Assembly: GCA_041687435.1 (NCBI GenBank)
Contig: JAWLBX010000008.1
Span: 62,001-126,000, forward strand
Length of the DNA: 64,000 bases
Direction of reading: 5' to 3'
From: JACKII01 sp041687435
GTDB taxonomy: Bacteria; Pseudomonadota; Alphaproteobacteria; Bin95
Shown here: one piece after another, positions 17,447 to 26,257 of the stretch
Layout: every line of letters starts with the position of its first letter
Position numbering within the stretch: the stretch's first letter is position 1
Notes under the pieces: model-generated
The model's input: only the letters and a program-made list of their open reading frames with translations
Database searches by the model: none
What the model was told of the DNA's origin: nothing
Made by a program: the position numbers and the translations under genes

Positions 17447-17869
17447 ATGCCCGATGTTACGTTTTCGGTGGGTGCGCGGCGTTACACCCTGCGTTGCGCG
17501 CCTGGCCAGGAAGATCACCTGCTGCAGATCGCGGCGTCGCTGGATGCGCGGGTACAGCCGCTTGCGGAGGTTGCCCGCAACACCGATGACCGGAAGTTGC
17601 TGGTCATGGCCGCGATTGCCCTGCTCGACGAAATGGCCGCAGCGAATCGTGGTTCGGATGGTCGCGGCGGCGCCGCCATTGGCGATGCCGAAGCCGTGCA
17701 GCGGGACATGGAGATACTGCGTGGGGACGTAGAGGCGCTGCGCAATGAAAATGCCGCCCTGCGGGAGGACAACGCCGCCCTGCGGGCCTGGGCGGATGGC
17801 ATGGCGGCCAGGCTGACCGCGCTGTCGGGCGCATTGGGCGCGCTTGCGGAAGAGCCGCCGGCGGACTAG
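17447..17869 (+). CDS. zapA: Cell division protein ZapA
   Basis: A 140-residue ZapA. The N-terminal globular part (DVTFSVGARRYTLRCAPGQE, LLQIAASLDARV) is followed by a long C-terminal coiled coil with repeated ALREDNAALR heptads. ZapA crosslinks FtsZ filaments at the Z-ring. I chose ATG 17447 (MPDVTF) because the family begins there; an in-frame Met at 17381 would add a Cys-rich leader with no homology. Immediately downstream is the 6S RNA gene, the conserved context of zapA. Confidence 0.88.
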   Translation: MPDVTFSVGARRYTLRCAPGQEDHLLQIAASLDARVQPLAEVARNTDDRKLLVMAAIALLDEMAAANRGSDGRGGAAIGDAEAVQRDMEILRGDVEALRNENAALREDNAALRAWADGMAARLTALSGALGALAEEPPAD

Positions 17870-17920
17870 ATAGAAGGTGTGGGGCTGCTTGGTTCGCCAG
17901 GCACGCAAAGCCCCGGGGTC

Positions 17921-18072
17921 GATAGCCTCTGGTCCGGGGTGTTGCCGCTGCTGTGATCGTGGTCACGGCACGTGACGCCCACCTTGTTTATACGGACCCA
18001 GGAGCTTGTCAACGCCAGCGGCCAAAGCGGCCCCCGCCTGTTTCCGTCCGGCCCGCCACCCACGCCAGGGGT
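17921..18072 (+). ncRNA. ssrS: 6S RNA (candidate)
   Basis: The 225-base space after zapA contains a transcript-like structure of about 150 bases. The closing stem pairs CCTCTGG...GGGGTG (17926-17942) with CACCC..CCAGGGG (about 18057-18071). Inside it are further complementary segments, for example TCCG at 17933 with CGGA at 17993, leaving the large central bubble typical of 6S RNA. 6S RNA mimics an open promoter and sequesters sigma-70 RNA polymerase in stationary phase. Position between zapA and the TIGR00282 gene is the usual alphaproteobacterial context. Ends are approximate. Confidence 0.7.
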
Positions 18073-18094
18073 GTTGCGGGGATTGGTGTATTTC

Positions 18095-18931
18095 ATGGCC
18101 TCTTCCAGCACGTTTTCCCTGTTGTTCATCGGCGATGTGGTCGGCCGCAGCGGACGGGATGCGGTCGCCGCGCATTTGCCGGGGCTGATTGCCGAGCATG
18201 CGCCGGAACTGGTTATCCTGAACGGCGAAAATTCGGCCCACGGCTTTGGCATCACGCCCGCCATTTGCCGCCAGTTCTTCGACTTGGGCGTCGATGTCAT
18301 CAGCACCGGCAATCATGTGTGGGACCAGAAGGAAATTCTGGGCTTCATCGACAGCGAGCCCCGCCTTTTGCGCCCATTGAACTATCCGAAGGGTACGCCA
18401 GGCCACGGCGCTTATCTGGCCGCGGGTCGCACGGGCAAGCGGGTTCTGGTCGCAAACCTGATGCTGCGGCTCTTCATGGATGCCATGGATGACCCTTTCG
18501 CCGGCATTGACAAGATTCTGACGCAGGCGCCGCTTGGCGGAGCGGTGGACGCAATCTTCGTCGATGTGCATGGCGAGGCAACCAGCGAGAAAATGGCGAT
18601 GGGCCATCATCTGGACGGCCGCGTCACTGCCGTTGTCGGCACTCATACGCATGTGCCGACGGCGGATCATCACGTGCTGGCCGGCGGCACGGCCTACCAA
18701 TCCGACGCCGGCATGACCGGCGACTACCGCTCGGTCATTGGCATGAAGGCGGAACCGGCGCTCTATCGCTTCACCCGCAAACTGCCATCCGAACGTCTCA
18801 CCCCGGCGGAAGGCGAGGGGACGCTGTGCGGCTGCCTGGTCCGGGTTGGCGGCGATGGCAAGGCGCTGGCGATCGAACCGGCGCGGCTCGGCGGGGCCTT
18901 GGCGGCGGTGCAGCCCGCACCCGCGGCATAA
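18095..18931 (+). CDS. TIGR00282 family metallophosphoesterase (YmdB-like)
   Basis: A 278-residue calcineurin-like phosphoesterase. Metal ligands are visible in FIGDVVGRSG, LNGENSAHGFG, TGNHVWDQKE, VDVHGEATSEK and GTHTHVPTAD. Family members such as YmdB hydrolyse 2',3'-cAMP and other phosphodiesters. I chose ATG 18095; the open frame continues upstream through the 6S RNA region, but that part is not conserved sequence. It follows zapA and 6S RNA, where alphaproteobacteria often have fau first; fau is absent here. Confidence 0.9.
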   Translation: MASSSTFSLLFIGDVVGRSGRDAVAAHLPGLIAEHAPELVILNGENSAHGFGITPAICRQFFDLGVDVISTGNHVWDQKEILGFIDSEPRLLRPLNYPKGTPGHGAYLAAGRTGKRVLVANLMLRLFMDAMDDPFAGIDKILTQAPLGGAVDAIFVDVHGEATSEKMAMGHHLDGRVTAVVGTHTHVPTADHHVLAGGTAYQSDAGMTGDYRSVIGMKAEPALYRFTRKLPSERLTPAEGEGTLCGCLVRVGGDGKALAIEPARLGGALAAVQPAPAA

Positions 18932-18942
18932 GCGGCCGGCCG

Positions 18943-19662
18943 GTGCAGGAAGAAGCCGCCCATATTTTTGTCGTCGACGACGACCGGCGGCTGGCGGCGC
19001 TTCTCTGCCGCTACCTGACGAATGCCGGATATCTGGTGATGGCGGCGCATGATTCGGCAGACGCGCGGGCCAAGCTGGCCTCGCTCACTTTCGATCTGGT
19101 GGTGCTGGATATCATGATGCCGGGCGAAAGCGGCTTGGTCCTGGCGGAAGAGCTTGCCGGGGAGGCGGGCGGTCCGCCCGTCCTGTTGATCACTGCGCTG
19201 GATGCGCCGGAAGACCGGGTCAACGGCCTGTCCACCGGGGCGGAGGATTATATCGCCAAGCCGTTCGACCCCCGCGAGTTACTGCTGCGGATCGAGCGCA
19301 TTTTGCGGCGCCGGGATCAGGTCACGGCAGAGCCGCGGCGCGCCGGGCCGGAACAGCCGGAGCGTCTGGCGCTTGGCCCCTATGTGCTGGATATCGATGC
19401 TGGCCTGTTGTGGCTGGATGAAAAGCGCATTCCGTTGACGCCCCAGGAACAGCGTTTGCTGCGTTTTCTCGCCAAACGGCTTGGCGACGAGGTCAGCCGA
19501 GACGACCTGGTCGAAGCACTTGGGGAGGGCACGACCTGGCGGGCGGTCGATGTGCAGATCGCGCGCCTGCGCAAGAAACTGGAGCCTGACCCGCGCAACC
19601 CGAACTGGCTGCAAACCGTGCGCGGTGTCGGCTACCGCCTGACCGGGCGGCCGCTGGCATGA
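18943..19662 (+). CDS. OmpR/PhoB-family response regulator
   Basis: About 239 residues from a GTG start at 18943, 11 bases after the preceding stop. The receiver domain (about 5-120) has the acidic pocket VVDDD, phospho-acceptor Asp in VVLDIMMPGESG, the Thr of LLITALD and Lys of AKPFD. A winged-helix output domain follows (about 145-235) with AVDVQIARLRKKL and VRGVGYRL. It overlaps the sensor kinase gene by 4 bases (ATGA), so the two form a pair. The start is inferred because no ATG lies close to the domain. Confidence 0.92.
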   Translation: MQEEAAHIFVVDDDRRLAALLCRYLTNAGYLVMAAHDSADARAKLASLTFDLVVLDIMMPGESGLVLAEELAGEAGGPPVLLITALDAPEDRVNGLSTGAEDYIAKPFDPRELLLRIERILRRRDQVTAEPRRAGPEQPERLALGPYVLDIDAGLLWLDEKRIPLTPQEQRLLRFLAKRLGDEVSRDDLVEALGEGTTWRAVDVQIARLRKKLEPDPRNPNWLQTVRGVGYRLTGRPLA

Positions 19663-20984
19663 GCGGGCAGCGGCGCCGGATGCGGCTCCGTCTGCGCGAT
19701 GTGATGCCGCGCGACCTGTTCCGGCGCTCGCTGTTGATGGTGGCGGTGCCGGTCATCCTTCTGTTCAGCATTGCCACTTGGTTTTTCTTTGAGCACCACT
19801 GGGAAACCGTACACCGGCGGTTGATTGCCAGCACGACCGGCGAAATTGCCTTTCTGGTCCGGTCCTACGAGGCGGGCGGCCTGCCGGCCGACATTTCCAT
19901 CCTGTTGGAGCGAACGACGCAGGTGCGCTGCGTGCCGGACAACCAGACAGGCGTTTTTGAAAATCCCGCCCTTTGGCGTCAGCCGACCATCTCCGCACTC
20001 GACCGGGCGTTGGAACGGGCGATGCCCAATATCCGGCATCAGACCGAAGGGGTGTTCGGCGACGACCTGCACCTGACTTTCGAAACCACGCGCGGCCCCT
20101 TGGATTGCCGCTTTCCGATCAAACAGGTTTCGACATCAACCACGTTCGTGTTCCTGGCCTGGGTGCTGGGCACGGCCTTGCTGGCGCTGGGCCTGTCCTC
20201 GTTCTTTCTGTGGAAGCAGGTGGTGCCGGTGCGCCGCCTGGCCCTTTCCATGGATGCGTTTGGCCGCGGCGAGGATCTGGGGCCGATCCAGGAACGCGGC
20301 GCCGACGAAATCCGCCGGGCCGCCCGCGCGTTCGAGCGGATGAAGGCGCGCATCCAACGCCAAGTGCGTCGCCGTACCGAAATGCTGGCCGCGATCAGCC
20401 ATGACCTGCGCACGCCGCTCAGCCGCATGCGGATCGAGGTGGAGATGCTCGACGACAGCATCGACAAGGAGGGGCTGCGCCAGGATATCGGCGATATGGA
20501 GGCCATGATCCAGGGATACCTGGATTTTGCCCGCGATCAGGTGACGGAACCGACGCAGGCCGTCGACATCGTCGCCATGGTGCAATCCTTGGCCGAGACC
20601 TTCCGGCATGACCGGGTCGAGGTGGCTCATGACCTGCCGGAAGACATCCAACTGCGGGCGCGTCCGGAAAGCCTGCGGCGGGCGCTGAACAATATTATCG
20701 CCAATGCGCTGCGTTATGGAGGGCACTGCTGGATCGCCATTGCCACGACTGCAAACCAAGCGATCATCACGGTGGATGACGATGGCCCAGGGATTCCGGC
20801 CGACCGCCGCGCCGACATTTTCCGGCCCTTTGTCCGGCTGGACGAATCCCGGAACGCGGCTACGGGCGGCGTCGGCCTGGGATTGACCATTGCGCGGGAT
20901 GTCGTGATGGCTCACGGCGGCGATATCGTGGTGAAGGAGGCGCCGCAGGGCGGCGCGCGTTTCATCGTCACCCTGCCGCGCTGA
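19659..20984 (+). CDS. Sensor histidine kinase of EnvZ type
   Basis: A 441-residue membrane kinase. Two TM segments (about 25-45 and 165-187) flank a periplasmic sensor domain of about 120 residues. A HAMP linker leads to the H-box LAAISHDLRTPLSRMRIE, whose His is autophosphorylated. The ATPase domain has N-box LNNIIANALRYGG, G1 DDDGPGIP and G2 GGVGLGLTIARDVV. It should phosphorylate the response regulator encoded just upstream. The signal sensed and the regulon are unknown; the pattern SHDLRTPLSRMR is that of EnvZ-like kinases. Confidence 0.93.
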   Translation: MSGQRRRMRLRLRDVMPRDLFRRSLLMVAVPVILLFSIATWFFFEHHWETVHRRLIASTTGEIAFLVRSYEAGGLPADISILLERTTQVRCVPDNQTGVFENPALWRQPTISALDRALERAMPNIRHQTEGVFGDDLHLTFETTRGPLDCRFPIKQVSTSTTFVFLAWVLGTALLALGLSSFFLWKQVVPVRRLALSMDAFGRGEDLGPIQERGADEIRRAARAFERMKARIQRQVRRRTEMLAAISHDLRTPLSRMRIEVEMLDDSIDKEGLRQDIGDMEAMIQGYLDFARDQVTEPTQAVDIVAMVQSLAETFRHDRVEVAHDLPEDIQLRARPESLRRALNNIIANALRYGGHCWIAIATTANQAIITVDDDGPGIPADRRADIFRPFVRLDESRNAATGGVGLGLTIARDVVMAHGGDIVVKEAPQGGARFIVTLPR

Positions 20985-21120
20985 TCGCCCTGCCGGCGCG
21001 GCTGAAGGCCAATGCCGGGCGGCCGGCCGATTGACCGGCATGGCAATTCGTGCATCCACTTGCCGGCCTGACAGGCGCTGTCAGCTGCCCGCAACAGCCC
21101 GGATCGAAGGAGCTTTCGCC

Positions 21121-22107
21121 ATGCAATACCGCCGTTTCGGCCGAACCGGATTGCAAATTCCGGCCATTACGTTTGGTGGCGGCTGGGTTGGCGGCGTGCT
21201 GATCCATCAGGACCGCTCCACCGCCTTTGCCGCGCTTGACCGGGCCTCAACTGCCGGGATCGACTGGATCGATACCGCCGCGATGTATGGCAATGGCGTC
21301 TCCGAAACCGTTATCGGAGAATGGCTGGCGGCCCATACCGGACGGCAGCGGCCCCGCATTTCCACCAAATTCCGGCTGGACCCCGCCGCAGGCGATTTCG
21401 CCGGCCAGATCCGCCGCTCGGTCGACGCGGGTTTGGCGAGGCATGGGCTCGACCGGGCCGAGGTGTTGATCCTGCACAACCAGTTGAGCGCCGCCGGCGG
21501 GGAGGGGAGGCTGCGCCCTGCCGACGTTCTGGGCGCCGGCGGTGTCGCCGATATCGTGGACCGGTTGCGGGCGGATGGGCTGTGCGACTACGCTGGCCTG
21601 ACCGCGTTGGGCGAGCCTGGGCCGGTATCGGACGTGGTTTCATCCGGGCGGTTCGACGTGGCCCAGGTCTATTACAACATGCTCAATCCGACTGCTGCCT
21701 GGACGCCCCCAGCGGCCTGGAACACCACCAATTTCGACGGGTTGCTGGCGGCGTGCGAAGCGCAGGATATGGGCGTGATGGGCATTCGGATTTTTGCGGC
21801 GGGCCATCTTGCCTCGACCGAGCGGACCGGGCGCGAAGTGCCGATTACCGCAAACTCCGGCGACGGTGCGGAAGCCGCACGCGCCGCAGCAGTGCGGCAG
21901 GTGTTCGGCGGCGGCTATGGCACCCCTGCGCAGGCCGCCCTGCGCTTCGGGCTCGCCTGTCCGGCGCTGTCGACCGTCGTCATCGGGCTTGCGGAACTCG
22001 AACATCTGGTGCAAGCGCTGGCGGCGGAGGCCGCCGGCCCGCTGCCCGATGAGGTTCGGGCAGCCCTGGAGCGTATCTGGAGCGGTCACCCCGCCTTCAT
22101 TGGGTAA
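21121..22107 (+). CDS. Aldo/keto reductase
   Basis: A 328-residue TIM-barrel oxidoreductase. The tetrad is visible: Asp and Tyr in WIDTAAMYGNG, Lys in STKFRL and His in ILHNQ. It begins RRFGRTGLQIPAITFGGG, typical of the family, which reduces carbonyls or oxidises sugars with NADP(H). I chose ATG 21121, preceded by AAGGAG; an in-frame Met upstream at 21031 lacks this site. Resemblance is closest to the galactose-dehydrogenase-like branch, but I would not assign a substrate. Convergent with the following hydrolase gene. Confidence 0.9.
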   Translation: MQYRRFGRTGLQIPAITFGGGWVGGVLIHQDRSTAFAALDRASTAGIDWIDTAAMYGNGVSETVIGEWLAAHTGRQRPRISTKFRLDPAAGDFAGQIRRSVDAGLARHGLDRAEVLILHNQLSAAGGEGRLRPADVLGAGGVADIVDRLRADGLCDYAGLTALGEPGPVSDVVSSGRFDVAQVYYNMLNPTAAWTPPAAWNTTNFDGLLAACEAQDMGVMGIRIFAAGHLASTERTGREVPITANSGDGAEAARAAAVRQVFGGGYGTPAQAALRFGLACPALSTVVIGLAELEHLVQALAAEAAGPLPDEVRAALERIWSGHPAFIG

Positions 22108-22121
22108 ACCGGAAGGCGGGG
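22089..22121. terminator. Bidirectional hairpin between aldo/keto reductase and hydrolase genes
   Basis: A perfect 10-base inverted repeat, CCCCGCCTTC and GAAGGCGGGG, with a 13-base loop that contains the aldo/keto reductase stop codon. The genes on either side converge, so it could end transcripts from both. No T-run is present. Confidence 0.6.
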
Positions 22122-22137
22122 CGGCGCTGCCCGTCGC

Positions 22138-22944
22138 TCAATCAGGAAAGCCGTCAATGGCGGCCAGGAAGGCCTCCGGCATTTCCATGGGTAGCATGTG
22201 GCCCGCTTCCGGCACGTCGACCCGGATGGCGTTCGGCAGCTTGGCCATCAACTCCGCCACGATCGGGGCGTCAAAGAAAATCCGGTCCTGCGGACCCATG
22301 ATCACCAGCACCGGGCAATCCAGCTTCGACCAGTCGATATCCCAGTCGGTCTTGCCCATCCAGGTCAGTAGGTTGAAGGCGCCGGTATCCTCCGGCAACG
22401 GCTCGTATTTCGTATCGGGTTTCAGGAAGTCCTTGCGGTTCGCCTCCTGGAAGCGCTCGCCGACCAGCAGGTGGAACAGCAAATCCTTCATCAGGTCGGG
22501 CCCGCCGACGTGCATGGCCCGCACGGTCGCGTCGTTCATCCAGGCGAGCCGCGGTGTGATCCGCCGAAGCGTATTGATCAGCACCAGACCGGCGACCTTC
22601 TCGCCGGCCAGATAGGCCTTGGCCGCATAGAGTCCACCGATGGATAGGCCCACCAGCACCGGCTGCGGCGGTTGTACATGCTTCAGTAGCGCGCGCAGAT
22701 CGCCGGTGATGACCTCCTCCATCAGCGCCAGGTCCGGGCTGAAGGGGGAATTGGCCTGGCCGCGGAAATTGTAGACCAGCGTGCCGTATCCTTCCTTCTG
22801 CAAGGCTGGCACGATCACGGCATTCCAAAGGCCGACGTCGCCGGTGATCGGGTTGACGAAAACATAGGTGCACGCGCCTTCGCGCGACGGCGGAGTGTAT
22901 TCGTAATATAGGCCGTCGTTCGGGCCAAGTTCGAGCATGGTCAT
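22138..22944 (-). CDS. Alpha/beta hydrolase
   Basis: A 268-residue alpha/beta hydrolase. The nucleophile elbow is GLSIGG, the acid is in GPQDRIFF and the His is in EAGHMLPME. The ATG at 22944 is preceded by GGGGGA at good spacing; the open frame upstream belongs to another phase of the VOC gene region. It lies 73 bases downstream of a VOC-family gene on the same strand, so the two may act on related aromatic or ketone compounds, but no substrate can be named. Confidence 0.9.
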   Translation of the reverse strand: MTMLELGPNDGLYYEYTPPSREGACTYVFVNPITGDVGLWNAVIVPALQKEGYGTLVYNFRGQANSPFSPDLALMEEVITGDLRALLKHVQPPQPVLVGLSIGGLYAAKAYLAGEKVAGLVLINTLRRITPRLAWMNDATVRAMHVGGPDLMKDLLFHLLVGERFQEANRKDFLKPDTKYEPLPEDTGAFNLLTWMGKTDWDIDWSKLDCPVLVIMGPQDRIFFDAPIVAELMAKLPNAIRVDVPEAGHMLPMEMPEAFLAAIDGFPD

Positions 22945-23017
22945 AGGCGTTTCCCCCTTTTGGATGTGGACTTGTGTTTTGGTTTGCAAGTGACGGTACG
23001 TTGGCCGTTCTCCGGCT

Positions 23018-23545
23018 TTAGCCGGCCTGTTCGGCCATGCGGCTGTGATAGGCGTGTCTGGGTTCAAAGCCAGGCTCGCCTTCGAACGCCGCCTTGGTCC
23101 AGGCCAGCAGGGTTTCGTCGTCGGCGGCCATGTCCCAGGTCTTGCCTTGCGGTTGGGCGACATGCCAGGGTGTATCACAGAAAATCTCGAGCCCGTTCCG
23201 CTCCGGATCCTGGATATAGACCGACCAAGTGTTGCCGTGTGTGGTGGGGCGCATGGCGATACCTTCGTCCCGCAACGCCTGGATCACGCCGCGCAATTCT
23301 GCCAGATCGTCAACGCGGAAGGCGAGATGGGCGAGGCTGTTGCTCGGTCCGTCGTCCTGGCGCATGGGCAGCAGGGCCAATTGGTGGTGTTCGCCCGGAT
23401 CCTGGCTGAGGAAGATGATTTCCGCGCCACGGCCAGGGATCTCGCCGCGGTCGGTCATGCGGAAGCCAAGGACACGGGTGTAGAAATCCAGCATTCGGCC
23501 AGCGTCTTTGACGTTAAGCACCGCGTGCGACCATGTGAGTGCCAT
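23018..23545 (-). CDS. VOC family protein (glyoxalase/extradiol dioxygenase fold)
   Basis: A 175-residue vicinal-oxygen-chelate protein with two babbb modules. Candidate metal ligands are His in WSHAVLNVKD, His in LAHLAFRVDD and Glu in NGLEIFCDTP. The GNTWSVYIQDPERNGLEIF stretch resembles 2,3-dihydroxybiphenyl/catechol 2,3-dioxygenase-like members. The C-terminal 45 residues extend past the domain. It is upstream of the alpha/beta hydrolase, a pairing seen in ring-cleavage pathways, but one-domain members may also be resistance or isomerase proteins. Confidence 0.88.
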   Translation of the reverse strand: MALTWSHAVLNVKDAGRMLDFYTRVLGFRMTDRGEIPGRGAEIIFLSQDPGEHHQLALLPMRQDDGPSNSLAHLAFRVDDLAELRGVIQALRDEGIAMRPTTHGNTWSVYIQDPERNGLEIFCDTPWHVAQPQGKTWDMAADDETLLAWTKAAFEGEPGFEPRHAYHSRMAEQAG

Positions 23546-23717
23546 GATGTCAGGCCTTTTCTGTCTCTGGTCCTTTGGATCAGCATAGAGCGGCGATCGA
23601 CCCGCGGTCCAGATGGCTTGCGAGGAAAAATCCCTCCCATTGTTGGCATTGCAGGGGTTTGCGTCCTAATATGTTGCGTTTGTTGCGCCGTGTTCCAAAC
23701 CTGACCGGGAGTGTGCT

Positions 23718-24725
23718 GTGGAGCGTCCCTATTTGTTGTTTCTGGGCGATGTCGCCGACCAGTTGGCCGCCAAAACCGCCCACGGCATCGCCGACTGGCG
23801 GCCGGAATGGTGTGTTGGCCAGTTGCGGCTGCCGGGCTGCAATGCCGACACCGGCCTTGCCGATCTGACACTGGACGAAGCGGCGACCAAGGGTGCAAAG
23901 ACGATGATCGTTGCCGTCGCCAACTCCGGCGGCACAATGCCGGAGCACTGGACCGACACCATTATTGGCGCGCTCGGCCGCGGAATGGATGTGGCCAGTG
24001 GCCTGCATGCCCGCCTCGCCAGCATCCCGGGTGTGGGGGAGGCCGCGGCGAAACATGGGCGCACGCTGTATGATGTGCGCTACACCGACCAACAGTTCAA
24101 CACCGGCAAGGGCTTCAAACGGGCCGGCCTGCGTTGTCTCACTGTTGGCACGGATTGCTCGGTCGGCAAGAAATATACGGCACTGGCAATCGCCAAGGAG
24201 ATGGAGCGCCGGGGGCTGAAGGCGGATTTCCGGGCGACCGGCCAGACCGGTATTTTCATTGCCGAGCGCGGGGTTGCCATTGACGCCGTGATCTCCGACT
24301 TCATTTCCGGCGCGGCGGAATGGCTGACGCCGGAAAACGACCCGGATCATTGGGATATCGTCGAGGGGCAGGGCTCGCTGTTCCATGCGGCGTTTGCCGG
24401 TGTTACGCTCGGCCTGCTGCACGGTGCGCAGCCGGATGCATTGGTGCTCTGTCACGAGCCGACGCGCAAGCATATGCGGGGCCTGCCGCATGCGCCGATC
24501 CCGGAATTGAAAGACTGTTTCGCGCCCTATCTGCAAATGGCGTCGCTGACCAACCCGAACTGCCGCTTTGTCGGCATAAGCATCGACACCCATCTGCTGC
24601 CGCGCGATATGGCCGACCGGCTGTTGAAGGATACGGAGGACCGGTTCGGCCTGCCTTGCGTTGACTCACTGGCGACCGGCACGGGCCCCATCGTCGATGC
24701 GCTGGAGAAGCTATGCGCCAACTGA
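23718..24725 (+). CDS. dgcN: DUF1611 family protein, DgcN-like (D-glutamate N-acetyltransferase candidate)
   Basis: A 335-residue DUF1611 protein from a GTG start preceded by GGGAG. It has an N-terminal Rossmann-like part and a C-terminal P-loop-like part with TVGTDCSVGKKYTALAIAKEM and EGQGSLFH. DgcN, a member of this family, acetylates D-glutamate on nitrogen, and its partner DgcA racemises the product so it enters L-amino-acid metabolism. The next gene overlaps by 13 bases and is DgcA-like, which strongly supports the pairing. Acetyl-CoA use and D-amino-acid range are inferred from the family. Confidence 0.85.
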   Translation: MERPYLLFLGDVADQLAAKTAHGIADWRPEWCVGQLRLPGCNADTGLADLTLDEAATKGAKTMIVAVANSGGTMPEHWTDTIIGALGRGMDVASGLHARLASIPGVGEAAAKHGRTLYDVRYTDQQFNTGKGFKRAGLRCLTVGTDCSVGKKYTALAIAKEMERRGLKADFRATGQTGIFIAERGVAIDAVISDFISGAAEWLTPENDPDHWDIVEGQGSLFHAAFAGVTLGLLHGAQPDALVLCHEPTRKHMRGLPHAPIPELKDCFAPYLQMASLTNPNCRFVGISIDTHLLPRDMADRLLKDTEDRFGLPCVDSLATGTGPIVDALEKLCAN

Positions 24726-25696
24726 CGGCGGTTGCCGAGAGTTTTCCGATCCGCGGGCGGTTCGCCATCGCCCGCGGGGCGCGGACCGAGTCGCTGGTGG
24801 TGACGGTGACGCTCAGCCAGGGCGGCGTGCGTGGCTGGGGCGAGTGTGTGCCCTATCCCCGCTATGGCGAAACCGTGGACAGCGTGCTGGCGCAGATCGA
24901 GGGTATGCGTGACGCGATCGAGGCGGGCTGTGGCCGCGGCGATCTGATGGAGCGGATGGCTGCCGGCGCCGCTCGCAACGCGTTGGACGCCGCGCTGTGG
25001 GATCTTGAGGCGAAGCTGACCGGCCGCCGCGCTTGGGAACTGGCGGGCCTGCCAGCGCCGCCGGTGCTGACCACCGCCTACACCCTGTCCCTGGATACGC
25101 CGGAGGCGATGGGGCAGGCCGCGGCGGCGCAGGCAGCGCGGCCACTGCTGAAGATCAAGCTGGCGGGCGACGACTTGGACGAGGCGCGGGTCGCCCTGAT
25201 CCGCAAGGCTGCGCCCGCCGCCAGGCTCATCGTCGATGCAAACGAGGGCGCGGCGCCCGATATGGCGCAGGCGCTTTGCCAGGCCATGGCCGATCTGGGC
25301 GTCGCGATGGTGGAGCAGCCGGTTCCGGCAGGTGACGATGCGGTGCTGGCGACGTTCGCGCACCCTCTGCCGATCTGTGCCGACGAGGCGTTTCATACCC
25401 GCAAGGATCTGGCGCAGATCGCGGAGCGCTACGACCTCGTCAACATCAAGTTGGATAAGACCGGCGGGCTGACGGAGGCGCTGGCCGTTCTGGAAGAGGC
25501 GGAGCGGCGGGGGCTTGGTGTGATGGTGGGGTGCATGCTGGGCACCTCTCTGGCCATGGCGCCGGCGACCGTGGTGGCCGCGCGCGCCAACATCGTCGAT
25601 CTGGATGGCCCGCTGCTGCTGGACCGCGACCGGGAGCCTAGCCTGACCTTCGAGGGCAGCCTGCTGCACCCGCCGCCTGCGGCGCTCTGGGGCTAG
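24713..25696 (+). CDS. dgcA: Dipeptide-epimerase-type enolase superfamily protein, DgcA-like (N-acetyl-D-glutamate racemase candidate)
   Basis: A 327-residue enolase-superfamily protein of the dipeptide epimerase/muconate cycloisomerase subgroup. Catalytic Lys of KIK, metal ligands in DANEG, EQP and CADEAF, and the second Lys in NIKLDKTGG are all present, as is the C-terminal DLDGPLLLD substrate loop. Unlike the other enolase-superfamily gene of this window (3873-4985), the active site is intact. The 13-base overlap with the dgcN-like gene makes N-acetyl-D-glutamate the most likely substrate; L-Ala-D/L-Glu epimerase activity is the main alternative. Confidence 0.87.
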   Translation: MRQLTAVAESFPIRGRFAIARGARTESLVVTVTLSQGGVRGWGECVPYPRYGETVDSVLAQIEGMRDAIEAGCGRGDLMERMAAGAARNALDAALWDLEAKLTGRRAWELAGLPAPPVLTTAYTLSLDTPEAMGQAAAAQAARPLLKIKLAGDDLDEARVALIRKAAPAARLIVDANEGAAPDMAQALCQAMADLGVAMVEQPVPAGDDAVLATFAHPLPICADEAFHTRKDLAQIAERYDLVNIKLDKTGGLTEALAVLEEAERRGLGVMVGCMLGTSLAMAPATVVAARANIVDLDGPLLLDRDREPSLTFEGSLLHPPPAALWG

Positions 25697-25698
25697 CG

Positions 25699-26217
25699 AT
25701 GGCCGGCCGCCCGGCGGTGTTCTTCGACCGCGACGGATGCCTGAATGAGGACACCGGCTATGTGCACCGCAGCCAGGACTTTCATTGGCTGCCGGGCGCC
25801 AAGGCTGCGGTGCGGCTGGTCAACCGGGTGGACGTGCTGGCTTTTGTTGTCACCAACCAATCGGGTATTGCCCGCGGCCTCTACGGCCCGGCCGATGTCG
25901 AGGCACTGCACGCCTGGATGAGCGCCGATCTGGCGCGGGAGGGGGCGTGGATTGACGCCTACCGCTACTGCCCGCATCATCCGGAGGCAGGCTTTGGCTT
26001 CTATACCCGCGCCTGCGGCTGCCGTAAGCCACAGCCCGGCATGATACTGGATTTGATGCGGGCCTGGGGCGTGGACGTGTCGCGCAGCTTCATGGTTGGT
26101 GACCAGCCGCGCGACGTGCAGGCGGCGGCGGCTGCTGGGATTACCGGTTATCGCATCGAGCCGGGCGCGGTGCTGGCCGCCGTGCGGCACGGCCTGCGTG
26201 TTCATTGTCTCCGCTGA
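25699..26217 (+). CDS. gmhB: HAD-IIIA phosphatase, D-glycero-D-manno-heptose 1,7-bisphosphatase-like
   Basis: A 172-residue HAD-IIIA protein. The nucleophile motif is FFDRDGCLN, motif II is TNQSGIARG, and motif IV is VGDQPRD. The Cys/His zinc cluster of GmhB is visible in YRYCPHHPEAGFG and ACGCRKPQPG. GmhB removes the 7-phosphate of a heptose bisphosphate in LPS heptose synthesis. It starts two bases after the dgcA-like stop and so is probably in the same transcript, which is not a usual place for an LPS gene; a different phosphatase substrate is possible. Confidence 0.85.
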   Translation: MAGRPAVFFDRDGCLNEDTGYVHRSQDFHWLPGAKAAVRLVNRVDVLAFVVTNQSGIARGLYGPADVEALHAWMSADLAREGAWIDAYRYCPHHPEAGFGFYTRACGCRKPQPGMILDLMRAWGVDVSRSFMVGDQPRDVQAAAAAGITGYRIEPGAVLAAVRHGLRVHCLR

Positions 26218-26257
26218 CTGTCGGCGTTGCACGCAATGGGCCCGGCCGACAAAACAA

